Positions 44,767 to 55,410 of a DNA stretch of 64,000 nucleotides are shown one piece after another. Location: NCBI GenBank assembly GCA_934045905.1, contig OW203768.1, positions 7,592,316 to 7,656,315 of the forward strand. The letters are read 5' to 3'. The position numbers and the translations under genes were made by a program. How positions within the stretch are numbered: position 1 is the stretch's first letter; every line of letters begins with the position of its first letter. The notes below the pieces were generated by a model that saw nothing but the letters and a program-made list of their open reading frames with translations, was not told the origin of the DNA and ran no database searches. This DNA comes from Leuctra nigra (lineage: Eukaryota > Arthropoda > Insecta > Plecoptera > Leuctridae).

Positions 44767-44837
44767 AATTGAAAAAGTTTTGTTTCGTGTCTTGGTAATA
44801 GTTTGATTTATAACTGACTGTGTCTCCTTGTTTTCAG

Positions 44838-45136
44838 ACTTGGTTGGTACTTGGTCGCATGTTCGATCCCCGCCTACTGGAAACAAGCGCTACAAGTGTT
44901 CGAACTGTAGATCGAGCTACTGCAGCAAATACAGCTTGAGCTATCACATGAAACACGCTTGTGGAGTAGACCCGAAGTTCAAGTGTCCGAACTGTTCCTA
45001 CTGCAGCAAGCGCAAGGCGGATCTGGCGAGACATTTCAAGAAGATCGGCGGATGCAACTCGACCGGGGCAGATTGTCCCAAGCAAATACACCCTGAAGAT
45101 CCCAGGTTTGATTCTCGCGTCACGCCTGACTACTGA
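44838..45136 (+). CDS. lola: lola-type two-finger exon with SINE-derived tail
   Basis: The acceptor is TCCTTGTTTTCAG. The linker LVGTWSHVRSPPTGNKRYKC leads to finger 1 (C2HC; SSYCSKYSL, KHACGVDPKF) and finger 2 (CPNCSYCSKRKADLARHFKK, then IGGC), whose last ligand would be Cys at H-x6-C rather than His. The last dozen or so codons (about DPRFDSRVTPDY and the TGA) lie in DNA resembling the SINE at 36855 around its B box and TTCCTGACTGGG motif. So part of this C-terminus seems to be an exonised SINE. AATAAA is at 45411-45416. Confidence 0.83.
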
Positions 45137-45180
45137 CGTTTTCGATGGTTTCCTTCAGTAAAGAGTGTTTTAAACACATT
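45095..45180 (+). mobile_element. Diverged SINE fragment overlapping a coding tail
   Basis: CCCAGGTTTGATTCTCGCG, then GCCTGACTACTGACGTTTTC and GGTTTCCTTCAGT, aligns by eye with the SINE's B box, CCTGACTGGGG-TTTT and GTTTTCCCTCAGT segments. Confidence 0.55.
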
Positions 45181-45648
45181 TCGACTGAGCTGAATGCATC
45201 TAAAAAAAACATACTGAACACTTTACATTTATTAATTATTTGGCACTCGAGCTCATTTTTTATTTTATTTAGTGTATGCTTCAACTCTTTATTTTAGTTG
45301 GAGATCGATTTCCGTTGTGCCATGAACTTGTTACAACCTATTTTCATGTGACTTTTGTATGACGTGACGGTGGTATTAATAATATTTGTATGCTTTTGTA
45401 ATTTCGTTTCAATAAAACCATGTCGATTGTTCACGCCATGTTTTAATAATTCTGCTCACAGATACCATTCTCCATTCCTCATGTGTGTATTGTTGTCATT
45501 ATAATACCGTCGGTGGTTGCTCAGACACTCATTGGTGAATTTTAATCAGTGCTGTTTTACAGAGTTGAGTATGTGCTTATGATATAGTACACTCCCCTTC
45601 CTCTCCACTTCTCTGTTTGTGACAACCGCCATGTTGTTTATGTTTCAG

Positions 45649-45863
45649 ACCACTTCTCGATGTTGGTTGCCGCTAGGAACGCTGATCGACCATACAAGTG
45701 TCCTTCTTGCACCTCGAGCTACAAGGACATGAGCAATCTGAGGACGCACATCCGTCTTTACTGCGGCAAAGCTCCTCGATTCTCTTGTCCAAATTGCTCG
45801 CACAGATTCAAGCGAAAACACGACTTGAAGCGACATCTGTTTAGAAGTCATGAAACTGTGTAA
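45649..45863 (+). CDS. lola: lola-type two-finger alternative 3' exon
   Basis: TTTATGTTTCAG opens DHFSMLVAARNADRPYKC. Finger 1 is C2HC (SSYKDMSNL, RLYCGKAPRF); finger 2 is C2H2 (CPNCSHRFKRKHDLKRHLFRSH). The tail ETV ends at TAA 45861-45863. A SINE begins within a few bases of that stop, so the 3' UTR is SINE sequence. AATAAA is at 46088-46093. Confidence 0.86.
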
Positions 45864-45865
45864 CT

Positions 45866-46012
45866 TCCGGGTTCGATTCCCGTGGCCGACCTTCCTGGTT
45901 TTCTCTCAGGAGGTAAATGGCGGGAAGGGTTTCTGCTTATAGACCGCCTTCGCACCTTCACCATTCATCCGTCGCGTTCGCTTAGTTGAAGAACAGTGCG
46001 ACGAACACCACT
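45866..46012 (+). mobile_element. SINE fragment abutting a stop codon
   Basis: CCGGGTTCGATTCCCGTGGC, CCTTCCTGGTTTTCTCTC, and the 3' motif GAACAGTGCGACG place it in the 31183/36855 family, with internal deletions. Confidence 0.75.
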
Positions 46013-46780
46013 GGAATGTATTTTAATGTGTAACTGTGAGCATGGGCAAATTGTTAATGAGTCAAAAATTTTAACGATGTGTTAATGAATAAAACGTATG
46101 CGCAGTTTCATACAATATACGATGTTTTTGTACGATGGTCAACAATAAAAATACCAAGATTTAAGTTAATAAAATCTCGCGTTTTATTCCTTATTCCATA
46201 CATTTTATTTAGGTTACTGTATGCACAGCTGTAGACTATCTCTAACATTAATGTTTGCTATTAACACTATAAGCAATATATTAGCGCCACTGTTGTTTAA
46301 ACATAATTTCCGAAATTAACCGTTACATTTTTAGTTTCGGAACTCGCATTACGATCAGCTAATTTGTAAATATTTAGTAGGCTTTGAAATCTTTTTTTCT
46401 TCCAATCAGGATTCAGGTCAGGATTTTGCGCCAGGAGGCATTTTTGAGTTTTCACGATTTACATTTTTCGCGCGTTTTCATTGTTTTGAAAAAGTTGACA
46501 ACTGGGCTGTAGCCTTCAACCTTTTCAAGTGTTATGCAATACAAACGTAAAATGGTTTCAAAACGTGAATCTGAAGAATTGGTCTCTAGGGCCTACAAAC
46601 ACAACCTGCCGTTTATATCATCGTTTTCTGCTCCTACTCTGTCCACCAATCTTCACACAACTCTTCACAAGTCGCTTTCTCCTCAAACATCCACTGCTCT
46701 CCTCTCGCCCTTCCTCTACCAAACAAACTCAAGCCACCAATTTAGATAATATTCCTTACAAATAAACTTTGATGTTTCAG

Positions 46781-47013
46781 ATACGATTCCTAATCTTGAA
46801 GCCTCGGTATCGGATTTGGATGCTGGAAGAGAGAGATTCAAATGCTTGAACTGCCACAGCAACTATAACAGGAAGCATACTTTGAATGCTCACGTCAAGT
46901 ATTACTGTGATAAACCACCGCAGAGCTGTCCCTTGTGTCCATTTACAGCCACCAGGAAATATGGATTGAAAAAGCATATGGAACGCCATATCAAAAACCA
47001 TGTCCGGTTTTAG
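46781..47013 (+). CDS. lola: lola-type two-finger exon with shortened inter-finger linker
   Basis: A TTTGATGTTTCAG acceptor leads into DTIPNLEASVSDLDAGRERF. Finger 1 is C2HC (SNYNRKHTL, KYYCDKPPQ). Instead of the usual two residues (Phe plus one) before the next cysteine there is only Ser (PPQSCPLC), so finger 2 (C2H2; FTATRKYGLKKHMERHIKNH) lacks its leading aromatic residue. Asp replaces the Gly after the finger-1 cysteine. Candidate last histidines give H-x3-H or longer. TAA is the stop and AATAAA is at 47113-47118. Confidence 0.82.
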
Positions 47014-47186
47014 TGCATCTTTGTGCAACATGAAATTGTTATCGTTTTTGAACTGTTTCAAAAATAATTATCAGTATTTACGATTTATGAATGTATCAAT
47101 TTTTTAGTTATTAATAAAGATTCACTAGTTCTTGGATTTTTTAATAGTTTAAAATTTTTTGAATGTAATTTGTTGAATGTTTTCAG

Positions 47187-47562
47187 ATTTTTCTGCTCAC
47201 GATTTATGTTCACATTCAATGTTGTGAGAATATACTGTTGTCCGAAATGTTATTCTAAAGCCCCATTTACACGGTGCAATTTCTTGAACAACTTCTGTGT
47301 CACAGAAGTTCTGCACATGTGCAGATTCCCTTTATCATCTCAAAAGAGATACTGCGCACGAGCAGAACCTCTGTAGCACAGAAGTTGTTCAAGAAATTGC
47401 ACCGTGTAAATGGGGCTTAACTATAGCAAGATGAGAAGTTTATCTCCACGTACCAAACATCATTGCGGAAAACCACCTAAATTCAAGTGCCACATTTGTT
47501 CTTAAATTTCGAAATTCAAGAGTGACTTAAAACGTCATCTGGTTCATGCAATCGGAATATAA
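47187..47562 (+). pseudogene. lola: Zinc-finger exon split by a MITE, with frameshift and stop
   Basis: A TTTTCAG acceptor is present. The finger frame (IYCCPKCYS) is out of phase with it by one base. The MITE at 47259-47417 then cuts finger 1 between the CPKC knuckle and a SKMRSLSPR core. After the element the frame resumes with KHHCGKPPKFKCHIC, meets TAA at 47503-47505 in finger 2, and continues with KFKSDLKRHLVH to TAA at 47562. So there are three separate defects. The upstream and downstream halves join exactly at the TAA duplication. Confidence 0.85.
47259..47417. mobile_element. Harbinger-like MITE, copy C, inside a finger exon
   Basis: Ends match the 685-874 copy (AGCCCCATTTACACGGTGCA). 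TAA flanks it at 47256-47258 and 47418-47420. Its interior is its own; only the arms are shared. Confidence 0.85.
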
Positions 47563-48145
47563 TTCATTTTTCCACTCTCATTTACTCATCCATACTCATC
47601 CACTCGCAATAATAAAACAATTCATTAATATTGTTTTTACATAAAATCTACTGCCAATATAACAGCATCGATTTTATAATATTGTGCATTTTTATAATTG
47701 TTATCAATTTACATCCTTGTTTACAAAATCCGAATTAGTAATCCTAAGTTTCAAAGAAAAAACATTTTTCTTGGTACAGCTCACAAACTATATTTATTTT
47801 ATCACATAATCTCAATATTTTGGCTAATTTCTGCGACCTTCATCAGATGAAATATCAAAAATGAACCCAAACTCCACGAAGAAATCCAAACTAAAGAAGA
47901 AAAGCGACAATAAATGTCTTAAATCCTAATTTTGTTCATATTGCGTTAATGTTCATAAAATTATAAAATATTATTAAAATGTCATACATTTGACACGTTT
48001 TTTGAAATATTATCTCTGTTCGATGATAATACTTTATACTGAAACTTGAATATTATGTCATAAAAATGAATGATTATGTTGAATAATATTTGTCGAGTGC
48101 TGCTATCTGTAAGATTCCTGTATTTACTCCTGCCCCTTGTTGCAG
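47563..48145. other. AT-rich spacer
   Basis: No gene is supported between the broken exon and the acceptor of the 48146 exon. Confidence 0.4.
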
Positions 48146-48366
48146 GATTCGTCCATGTAATGAACCTGGAGCCAGAAGCCGCGCAGCCTCAGAGCTTCAA
48201 ATGTCCCATGTGCTCGGCCATCTACAACAACAAGTACAACTTTAACAGGCACATGAAACATTATTGTGGTAAACCACCCAAGTTTCAGTGTCCTTACTGT
48301 ACATTCTGCAGCAAGCGCAAGAGCGGCCTTAATGTGCATATAGTCAGACGTCATACTAAGAAGTAA
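48146..48366 (+). CDS. lola: lola-type two-finger alternative 3' exon
   Basis: CCCCTTGTTGCAG opens GFVHVMNLEPEAAQPQSFKC. Finger 1 is C2HC (AIYNNKYNFNRHMKHYCG); finger 2 is C2H2 (CPYCTFCSKRKSGLNVHIVRRH); TKK and TAA follow. AATAAA is at 48388-48393. The next exon at 49078 is a close relative (same YNNKYNFNRH core), so the two arose by tandem duplication. Confidence 0.87.
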
Positions 48367-48844
48367 CTCACATGTACGACGCTTCAAAATAAATAGTTTT
48401 TACAATGTTATATTATAATTGCTTTTTATGACGGTCCCAATCTGTTTCCCTTTCGGATTATATATCCAACTTCCTCATAATCAAGGAAAGAAAGTCGTCC
48501 CAAGTGACAGACGAGTATATTTTATTGTGCGTTGATTGGTACAGTTACGTGGCTACTTATTATAGTAACAGCAGAAAGTATTATTGGAGGTTGTGTCGAA
48601 GGATTGCAGTTTGAAGAGATTTGCTGGTGCGAAAGTTCATATTTTATTGTATGTAATTTTTGTTTACTTCTAAATGTAATTTGATGGATTATGGTGAAGC
48701 ATGTTTTCCTTGCCAACAAAAATGTATATATAATCTATATGGATTCATACGTTATAACATGCCCTTGAAATGAATAGTCAAGGTTTTGAAAAGTAATAAT
48801 TTGTCTAAATAGGTTCAATGAAATGTATTTTAAATTAAAAAATA

Positions 48845-49027
48845 ACACAAGTCGTTGGACTTGGCACAAACCTTTATGTTTTTATTACCTACAGCATTAT
48901 TTCGTTTATATTTCAATAAACTTCCTCAGGCTGAAATATTAAATAAATATTGAATATATATTAAAATATAAACGAAACATTGCTGTTATAAAAACATTAA
49001 GGTTTGCGAAAGTCCAACGACTTGTGT
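48845..49027. mobile_element. MITE ending 50 bases before a splice acceptor
   Basis: ACACAAGTCGTTGGACTT at the left pairs with its complement at the right. The arms extend to TCGTTTATA/TATAAACGA. The T-run just past the right end may help the acceptor of the 49078 exon. Confidence 0.75.
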
Positions 49028-49077
49028 TTTTTTTTAACCTAAGAACTGAATTTTCTAAGAAATGTATTTTGTTTCAG

Positions 49078-49307
49078 CCTATTATCTCAGCGCCTTGACG
49101 ACATTTGCTGCGGCGCCTGAGCGCTTCCAATGTCCGACATGCTCTGCGAGTTACAACAACAAATACAACTTCAACAGACACGTGAAACATTACTGCGGCA
49201 AACCGCCCAAGTTTCACTGTCCATATTGTTCCTTTTGCACGAAACTCAAATGTGATTTGAAAATGCACATCGCAAGACGGCATGTGAATTTGTCTAATGT
49301 CATGTGA
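49078..49307 (+). CDS. lola: lola-type two-finger alternative 3' exon
   Basis: GTATTTTGTTTCAG opens AYYLSALTTFAAAPERFQC. Finger 1 is C2HC (ASYNNKYNFNRHVKHYCG); finger 2 is C2H2 (CPYCSFCTKLKCDLKMHIARRH); VNLSNVM and TGA follow. It is the duplicate of the 48146 exon; the linkers differ while the fingers are conserved. Confidence 0.87.
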
Positions 49308-50472
49308 GATTTTACTTTGATTGTCTTGCTATGTTGTTAACTTTGAAGAAAGATCTAGAAATTCAAAATTGAAAGTGCTCCAGAGTAAGGAATGAATGTT
49401 TTAAACTTGTGTGTGTGTTCTTATACAAAGTCTACTAATTAAAGTTGACTTGTTGATGTCAATTGTCATTATCAATATTATTATTGAAGGCGATATTATT
49501 GACTTTTCAGTGCTAACTGCGCCTCATAAAGTAAAAATTCTAATGTTCTGTTTTTGGTGGGTCTCAAAATTCAAAATCAACTGTTAGATCAATTCAGTCA
49601 TTACGTTTCTTTCAACATATCCTGGTTCTAACTTTTTTCGATCAGGAGGTAAACAAATAATGTACGGGCCGGACAAGAAATGCTCAAATTGCTATTTTTC
49701 ATCTTCAGTCTCTCCATCCTTCCTCTTTTCTATCTATGGAGACGATCAAAGATCAATGATATTAACATATTATTAAGATATTATTTATACTTATAAGTGA
49801 TATACTCTTTTCTGTTGATTATGTAAAATATTATGTTTAATATGTTTGCAAACATATTACGAGGCCCAAAACCGACGTGGGCCGACACCCTCCTTGGCCG
49901 AGCAGTGGTATTGCTATTCGTCATTCATCTGTATTCATATTAATGATGTTTATTAAATTATTTCATCATCTTCAATATCATATTTCTTTCAGTTATATTT
50001 AAATGTATTTATTAATATTAGGTACCTATATATGTTCTGCCCCCGTGAATTGTATTACAAATCGGATCAATAAAAACATACCATACCAATGTAGAATGCA
50101 ATATAAAATTTGTTATTCAAATAATTATCTGCATATTTTAATTTAACATTTTCTACTTTTGTATACAATTTTCTTGTTGTGTGTCGACAATACTTTCATA
50201 TATTACAACGACCTTGTCGAATGAGTTGTATGTTATTTTTGTATTTCAATAATACTAGAATAAGGCATCCGTTACTTCAGCCATTAATCCATCTAAATTA
50301 AATAAATATAAGGAATTATGCAGGATGCTCAATTTCGAACAAATTCCTTTCTACTCCTTATCCCGAACCTAATCTCGGCTCTACATTATACGCTTTTAGT
50401 ACCCGAGTAAGTTAAATACTCATTTTGTTGAATATACAACAAAGTAACCGCTTCAATTTCTTTCTGTTTCAG
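49308..50472. other. AT-rich spacer
   Basis: No gene or clear element is seen. Confidence 0.4.
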
Positions 50473-50735
50473 TTTTCTATGGAGCAAACCGTGATGCCTG
50501 CACATCTTCATTCTCAAGTGCAGATGAATCTGAGCGCTTCTACTGCCCGAACTGCAACACTGCATACAAGAGCAAATACAGCATGACTCATCACCTCAAG
50601 ATGTTCTGTGGAAAACTTCCACAATATCGCTGTCACTTCTGTCATTATACGAGCAAACTGAAGACCAATGTCCAACGCCATATGAGTCGGCGTCATAAGT
50701 CAACTCTTGATGGATCAATGAGTTCATTATTTTAG
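50473..50735 (+). CDS. lola: lola-type two-finger exon, FYG family
   Basis: TTTCTTTCTGTTTCAG opens VFYGANRDACTSSF and an acidic linker to ERFYC. Finger 1 is C2HC (TAYKSKYSM, KMFCGKLPQY); finger 2 is C2H2 (CHFCHYTSKLKTNVQRHMSRRH). A Ser-rich tail (KSTLDGSMSSLF) ends at TAG 50733-50735. It begins FYG like the exons at 51063 and 51899, with which it forms a tandem trio. Confidence 0.86.
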
Positions 50736-51062
50736 TACCAAAGACTAGATTTCATACAAAAATGCGGTGACATTTATATGGTAGAAGTGACATTTTGAAG
50801 GCAATACTTTGGTAGCATTTTGCTCGCTACGTTGTAATTATTGTTTGAAATATTATCTTATTGTTAATAATATGTTATGAAAGTTATTAATCTAGAAATT
50901 TTATGATCATATTAAATAACTTTAGTACGGAAAATGGAGTTTCTGTTACTTAATTGTGACCAAATCATATCCATATTTGAACCCCATTTACTATTAAATT
51001 ATCATGTCTTGAAAATGTCGTAATATATTACACTAAATTACGAACACATTTTTCTTTTCCAG

Positions 51063-51280
51063 GTTTCTATGGAATCTCAGGTTCATCAGAAAATGGCCGA
51101 TTTTACTGTCCGAAGTGCAATGTTGGATACAAGACCAAGAAGAACATGACTCGGCATTTGAAGGACTTTTGTGGGAAACCACCGCGGTTTCAGTGTCATC
51201 TTTGTCCTTATGAAAGCAAACTGAAGACAAATCTTTATCGTCATATTAATGTGCGCCATCCGCATCAAAATGTCTACTGA
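51063..51280 (+). CDS. lola: lola-type two-finger exon, FYG family
   Basis: TTTTTCTTTTCCAG opens GFYGISGSSENGRFYC. Finger 1 is C2HC (VGYKTKKNM, KDFCGKPPRF); finger 2 is C2H2 (CHLCPYESKLKTNLYRHINVRH); PHQNVY and TGA follow. It is the middle member of the FYG trio. It has no ATG near the acceptor. Confidence 0.86.
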
Positions 51281-51898
51281 CTTACATAATTTGTTACTTT
51301 TTATATTATACATTTTGTTTGAGTGATAATATGTGACAGGAATATCAAAAATGCATAATAATTTTTTGTGTGAAATTCAATTTATAAATGGTGCATTACC
51401 AAATTATTATTCAATTATAATAATGTTACAGATATATCATTTCTTCTCTTTATTGAGCAAGAGCTACTCTTGATTGTTTTTTTCTTGGAACCACACAGGC
51501 CACTGATTCCTATCAATCTGAAATTTTACACACACCATGTCTTAGGGCAGTAGAAAAACATATTCTATGTATAGTAGAAAAAATCTATACTAATTAAGTA
51601 TACAGTCAGACTGATCATGTAAATATTTTATCAGAGGTCCACCAATTTATGGAACATTTATTTCACATTTTGGTTCTTAATATTGATAATTTTGTTGTTA
51701 GACGTTTTCATAGTATCGATGTTTGATACTTCTGTTGAAGAAATATGTTTGATACTCAAAATAAAAATCGTTGCTCGTCGGAAATAAAGTTATATTTGTT
51801 AAATTTAACCTTTTATTCCTATTGTCAAAACCACACATTACCAAATACGCTTCAAAACATCCTCACTAATTGTACTAAAGATTCTCTTTATGTTTCAG
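51281..51898. other. AT-rich spacer
   Basis: No gene; ends with the acceptor of the next exon. Confidence 0.4.
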
Positions 51899-52137
51899 GT
51901 TTCTACGGAGCTATTCAAGATGCCAGCACACCTGTAATATCATGCTCATGGGAAGCCCAGCGATTTTACTGTCCGAACTGCAGTGCCGGCTACAAGAGCA
52001 AGAAGAACATGAACTATCATCTGAAGATGTTTTGCGGCAAAGTACCAGGGTTTCGCTGTCAGTTCTGTTTGTATGGAAGTAAACTCAAACACAATCTTCA
52101 AAGACATATGAGTCGATGTCATCCAACTCTTGTCTGA
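51899..52137 (+). CDS. lola: lola-type two-finger exon, FYG family
   Basis: TTTATGTTTCAG opens GFYGAIQDASTPVISCSWEA and QRFYC. Finger 1 is C2HC (AGYKSKKNM, KMFCGKVPGF); finger 2 is C2H2 (CQFCLYGSKLKHNLQRHMSRCH); PTLV and TGA follow. AATAAA is at 52257-52262. It is the third FYG member; finger 1 is nearest to the 50473 exon. Confidence 0.87.
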
Positions 52138-52333
52138 CTCAGTTACATATTGTTTGTTTGAAGTTAAAATGTTACTCGAAACTCAATAAGTATTGTTTTA
52201 TCGTTCAAATGTCCGTGTACGAAAATGTATGGAACTCTGAAACGGCTTGACGCTGTAATAAATGTATACTAACGAATTTTGTTTTAATTTGATGAATCCC
52301 ACAATAACTAGTTTATAATATACTATAATAATA

Positions 52334-52883
52334 TTAAGGTAGCACAACTGATATCTCATATCTTCCAAATAAGCCTATTTTTGGCAGAGGTATCGATAAT
52401 CACTATTTACACGATACTGTGAAATATGAACAACTTCTCGTGTCTAGATTTTGAGATATTGTAGTTTTAAATTCCTATTTTTACCATGTAGTCTTATGGG
52501 GGCCATTAAAATCATGACGATTTCCATGCTATTTTTGAGTTTTGAATTTTACTGAGGTTCAACGTTTTTCAAAAATCTGATTTCTAGATAGATAGTTGGA
52601 CATTCTATTAGGAAAAAAAATTGAAAACAATACCAACGTGTGCTATTTTAAAAGTTATCAGCCAAAAACTAAATGATTTCCCTATACCTCCTGTGTTACA
52701 GTTTTGTTCATTCTCGGAAGGCAATAAATTGAAACCTCGCTATACGACAGGGGTTGCAAGTTAAATGACATTTTATGATTCATTTATTCTTAAATATAGT
52801 TGAAATGTAGAAAAACGTTTTCTGAACTTGTAATTTCAAGATTTTTTTTATTTTGTATATGTATAATGAAGGTACTACCTTAA
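52334..52883 (+). mobile_element. Dispersed element with TTAAGGTAG ends, copy 1
   Basis: Ends TTAAGGTAG and CTACCTTAA are inverses. Internal text (AACTTGTAATTTCAAGA, GTTGAAATGTAG, AATAGCAC-like blocks) recurs inverted at 59513-60042. Confidence 0.7.
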
Positions 52884-53361
52884 TAACTAGTTTTCTAGTA
52901 ATGTTCGTTTTGCCATGATATGCGTGCTTACGCATTATGAGAGGTTACTGTTTCATGTCATTGGTGATTTTTGAAACTATGCTAGTTGGATAAAGATTTT
53001 TTCACGTTAAAAACGTATTTTGATTTTATGAATTAATCTGACATAAAATAAAGATTTTAAAGTAGCTTAAAGTTTGTTTTATTTGGTTCTTTTACTCCTG
53101 TCCATGTGTTTTCATTGACAGAGTATGATTTATTCAGTCTTATTTCATATCATTGAGCCGTGTATGTCATTTTATTATCAGTCTAAAATAATATGCCAAT
53201 CGATTATAATTTTGTTCAAAACGAAACTATTTCGTTGCGTTGCAGTTTCAATGTTTTTGTTTGGATGATGAAATAGTTTGTGTTGTCGCCATGGTCAATA
53301 CTCAAATAATATACGATCACGTGAAACTTATATTTACACCGTGTATTTTATGTGTTTTCAG

Positions 53362-53552
53362 ATTGGTCGCGAAGTGAGCGCTTCTATTGTCCGAACTGTA
53401 ACGCAAACTACAAGCACATCTACTATTTGAATGCTCACATGAAACGGTTTTGCGGAAAAGAACGTCCGTTTAAGTGTCCATATTGTGCCTTTTCTAGTAA
53501 ACTAAAGACTGATCTTAAAAGACATGTAGATCGAATGCATGGTGTTAAATGA
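53362..53552 (+). CDS. lola: lola-type two-finger exon with very short linker
   Basis: TTATGTGTTTTCAG opens DWSRSERFYC, so the fingers begin only about ten residues after the junction. Finger 1 is C2HC (ANYKHIYYL, KRFCGKERPF); finger 2 is C2H2 (CPYCAFSSKLKTDLKRHVDRMH); GVK and TGA follow. AATAAA is at 53584-53589. Confidence 0.87.
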
Positions 53553-53808
53553 TAAAGTAATTGTTATTTTATTCGTAATACAAAATAAAAACAATGAAAA
53601 GCGTTTATATGAACTTATTTGATATCGATGTTGAATTAACAGAACCTGATAACAAACTTTCTGCACTGAAGGAAAAATAAAATAGCATTCATTCCGAAGG
53701 CAAATTAAGAATGTTGTGTATGTCATAGATCTCGGTACTTGAATATTTTACTTTGTTCCAATATCTGTATAAAATAATGACAATAATTTTCTTCATCTGT
53801 TGTTTCAG

Positions 53809-54041
53809 ATTTCGTATATATCCCTGCAGTTTCTGAAGACGGTCGATTCCATTGCCCGAACTGCGATGCGAATTATAATCAGTTGAACAATCTGAGGAAC
53901 CACCTGAGATTCGACTGTGGATTGACACCTCGGTTCCAGTGTCCACATTGTCCGTATCGTAGCAGGCGCAGAGCAAACATCAACAGACATCTAAATGGAA
54001 GCGGCTGTCAGAAAGTAGCCGAGGGATTGTTGTTTGTTTGA
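53809..54041 (+). CDS. lola: lola-type two-finger exon, second finger ends in Cys
   Basis: CTGTTGTTTCAG opens DFVYIPAVSEDGRFHC. Finger 1 is C2HC (ANYNQLNNL, RFDCGLTPRF). Finger 2 (CPHCPYRSRRRANINRHLNG, then SGC) has H-x5-C instead of a closing His, like the 44838 exon. A tail QKVAEGLLFV ends at TGA. AATAAA is at 54057-54062. The Asp before the finger-1 Cys is a variant of the E-C-G form. Confidence 0.85.
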
Positions 54042-54062
54042 AATGTGTGTTGGTTGAATAAA

Positions 54063-55002
54063 TACTTTCTTCTTTCATTGTGACACGTATGTGACTTATA
54101 TTAGTACGTTGGTTTCTGCAGTTTCAATCTAGAATACGTATTTTCGAATATCCAAAATGATTATTTGTACTCCACAAATTTAATTTTTGTATGAACACTT
54201 GGTCAAAGTAAAAATTGTGTTTCGAAAGAATAGATTGGGTGATAAAGATTTGATGGCTTCTTCCGATGAAGTCTATGCTCATCTAGCTTGTGAGCTATAA
54301 TGTCATTGATATTAACAAGGATTGTCAAGGGACGTGACCAGCAGCCAATCCGTTTCAATTAAATACCATTTATCCTTTGACCAAGTGTACACTGCGTATA
54401 AACTGCTTATTATTTTTAAAAAATCCAACTATGTCACCATTTGTGAAATAGATATCCCACCACAAGTCACCATTTGTAATATTCAAATCCTTACAACAAT
54501 GTACCTACTAAATACGCGTATTCTTTTCAATACTTCTATTAAATATTTTATGAAAATAACCATTGTAATTTTAAATTTTGCTATTCACATTTATATACTA
54601 TTTTTTGCTTCTACATGCTAAATTATAAACCATGCATTGTTAATAAATCTACCTCTACTTAATGTATTCTATTGATATGTATTCTTTTCCTTTCCTTGCC
54701 TACTTTACTATTTTCACTCACAGACTAACTTAGACGTTAGTAACAAATTCTTCCTTCGGTACCATAACAAAGAAACGAGTGAACCGTTTTGATCTTTGGC
54801 CAAATTATAAAACAAATAACGGATCTGTGCAAGTATGATGTATGCATCTGTGAATAATTATTACATATTATTTGTATACACCATGAACTGCTCAAGGTCA
54901 GTTCTTATAATAATTGAATGGTTTGATTTATTTCGATTGCCTCTTGGAGTAACAATTGTTTTTCATGCATGTTTATTATTAAGACGGCTGGATAGTGAGT
55001 TT
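54063..55002. other. AT-rich spacer
   Basis: No gene is recognised; open frames at 54322 and 54835 are AT-rich with no family features. Confidence 0.4.
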
Positions 55003-55343
55003 GACCTTAAAGAGTTTTTTAATCGATTTTTATCAATATCTTTTACCAATGTAATTGTTAACAAAATAGGACTTTGTACGCGTCTTCAGAACTGTTCAAT
55101 GAAAATAATTTCATAGCTTGGAATGGTTTATCAGATTTATTTTGTCCTACAGACGTTTAGTGCCTGAAAATTAGTAAAAATATGGTACTGAACATCTGTT
55201 ACACAAAATAAAACTAATAACTTATTCCAAACTATGAAATTATTTTCATTGAACTGTTCTGAATACGCCTACAAAGCCCTATTTTGTTAACAAACCATTG
55301 GTAAAAGATATTGATAAAAATCGATTAAAAATCTCTTCAAGGC
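55003..55343. repeat. Long inverted repeat, arms of about 120 bp
   Basis: GACCTTAAAGAG and TTTTTAATCGATTTTTATCA at the left match the inverse at 55310-55343. The inner arms end at TAGCTTGGAAT / ATTCCAAACTA around about 100 bp. It lies just upstream of the 55411 exon. Confidence 0.75.
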
Positions 55344-55410
55344 CGTTCTCTTAATGAATGCATCACCAAAGTGTTCAACATGTTCTGACTGATTCTTGTA
55401 TTTCTTTCAG

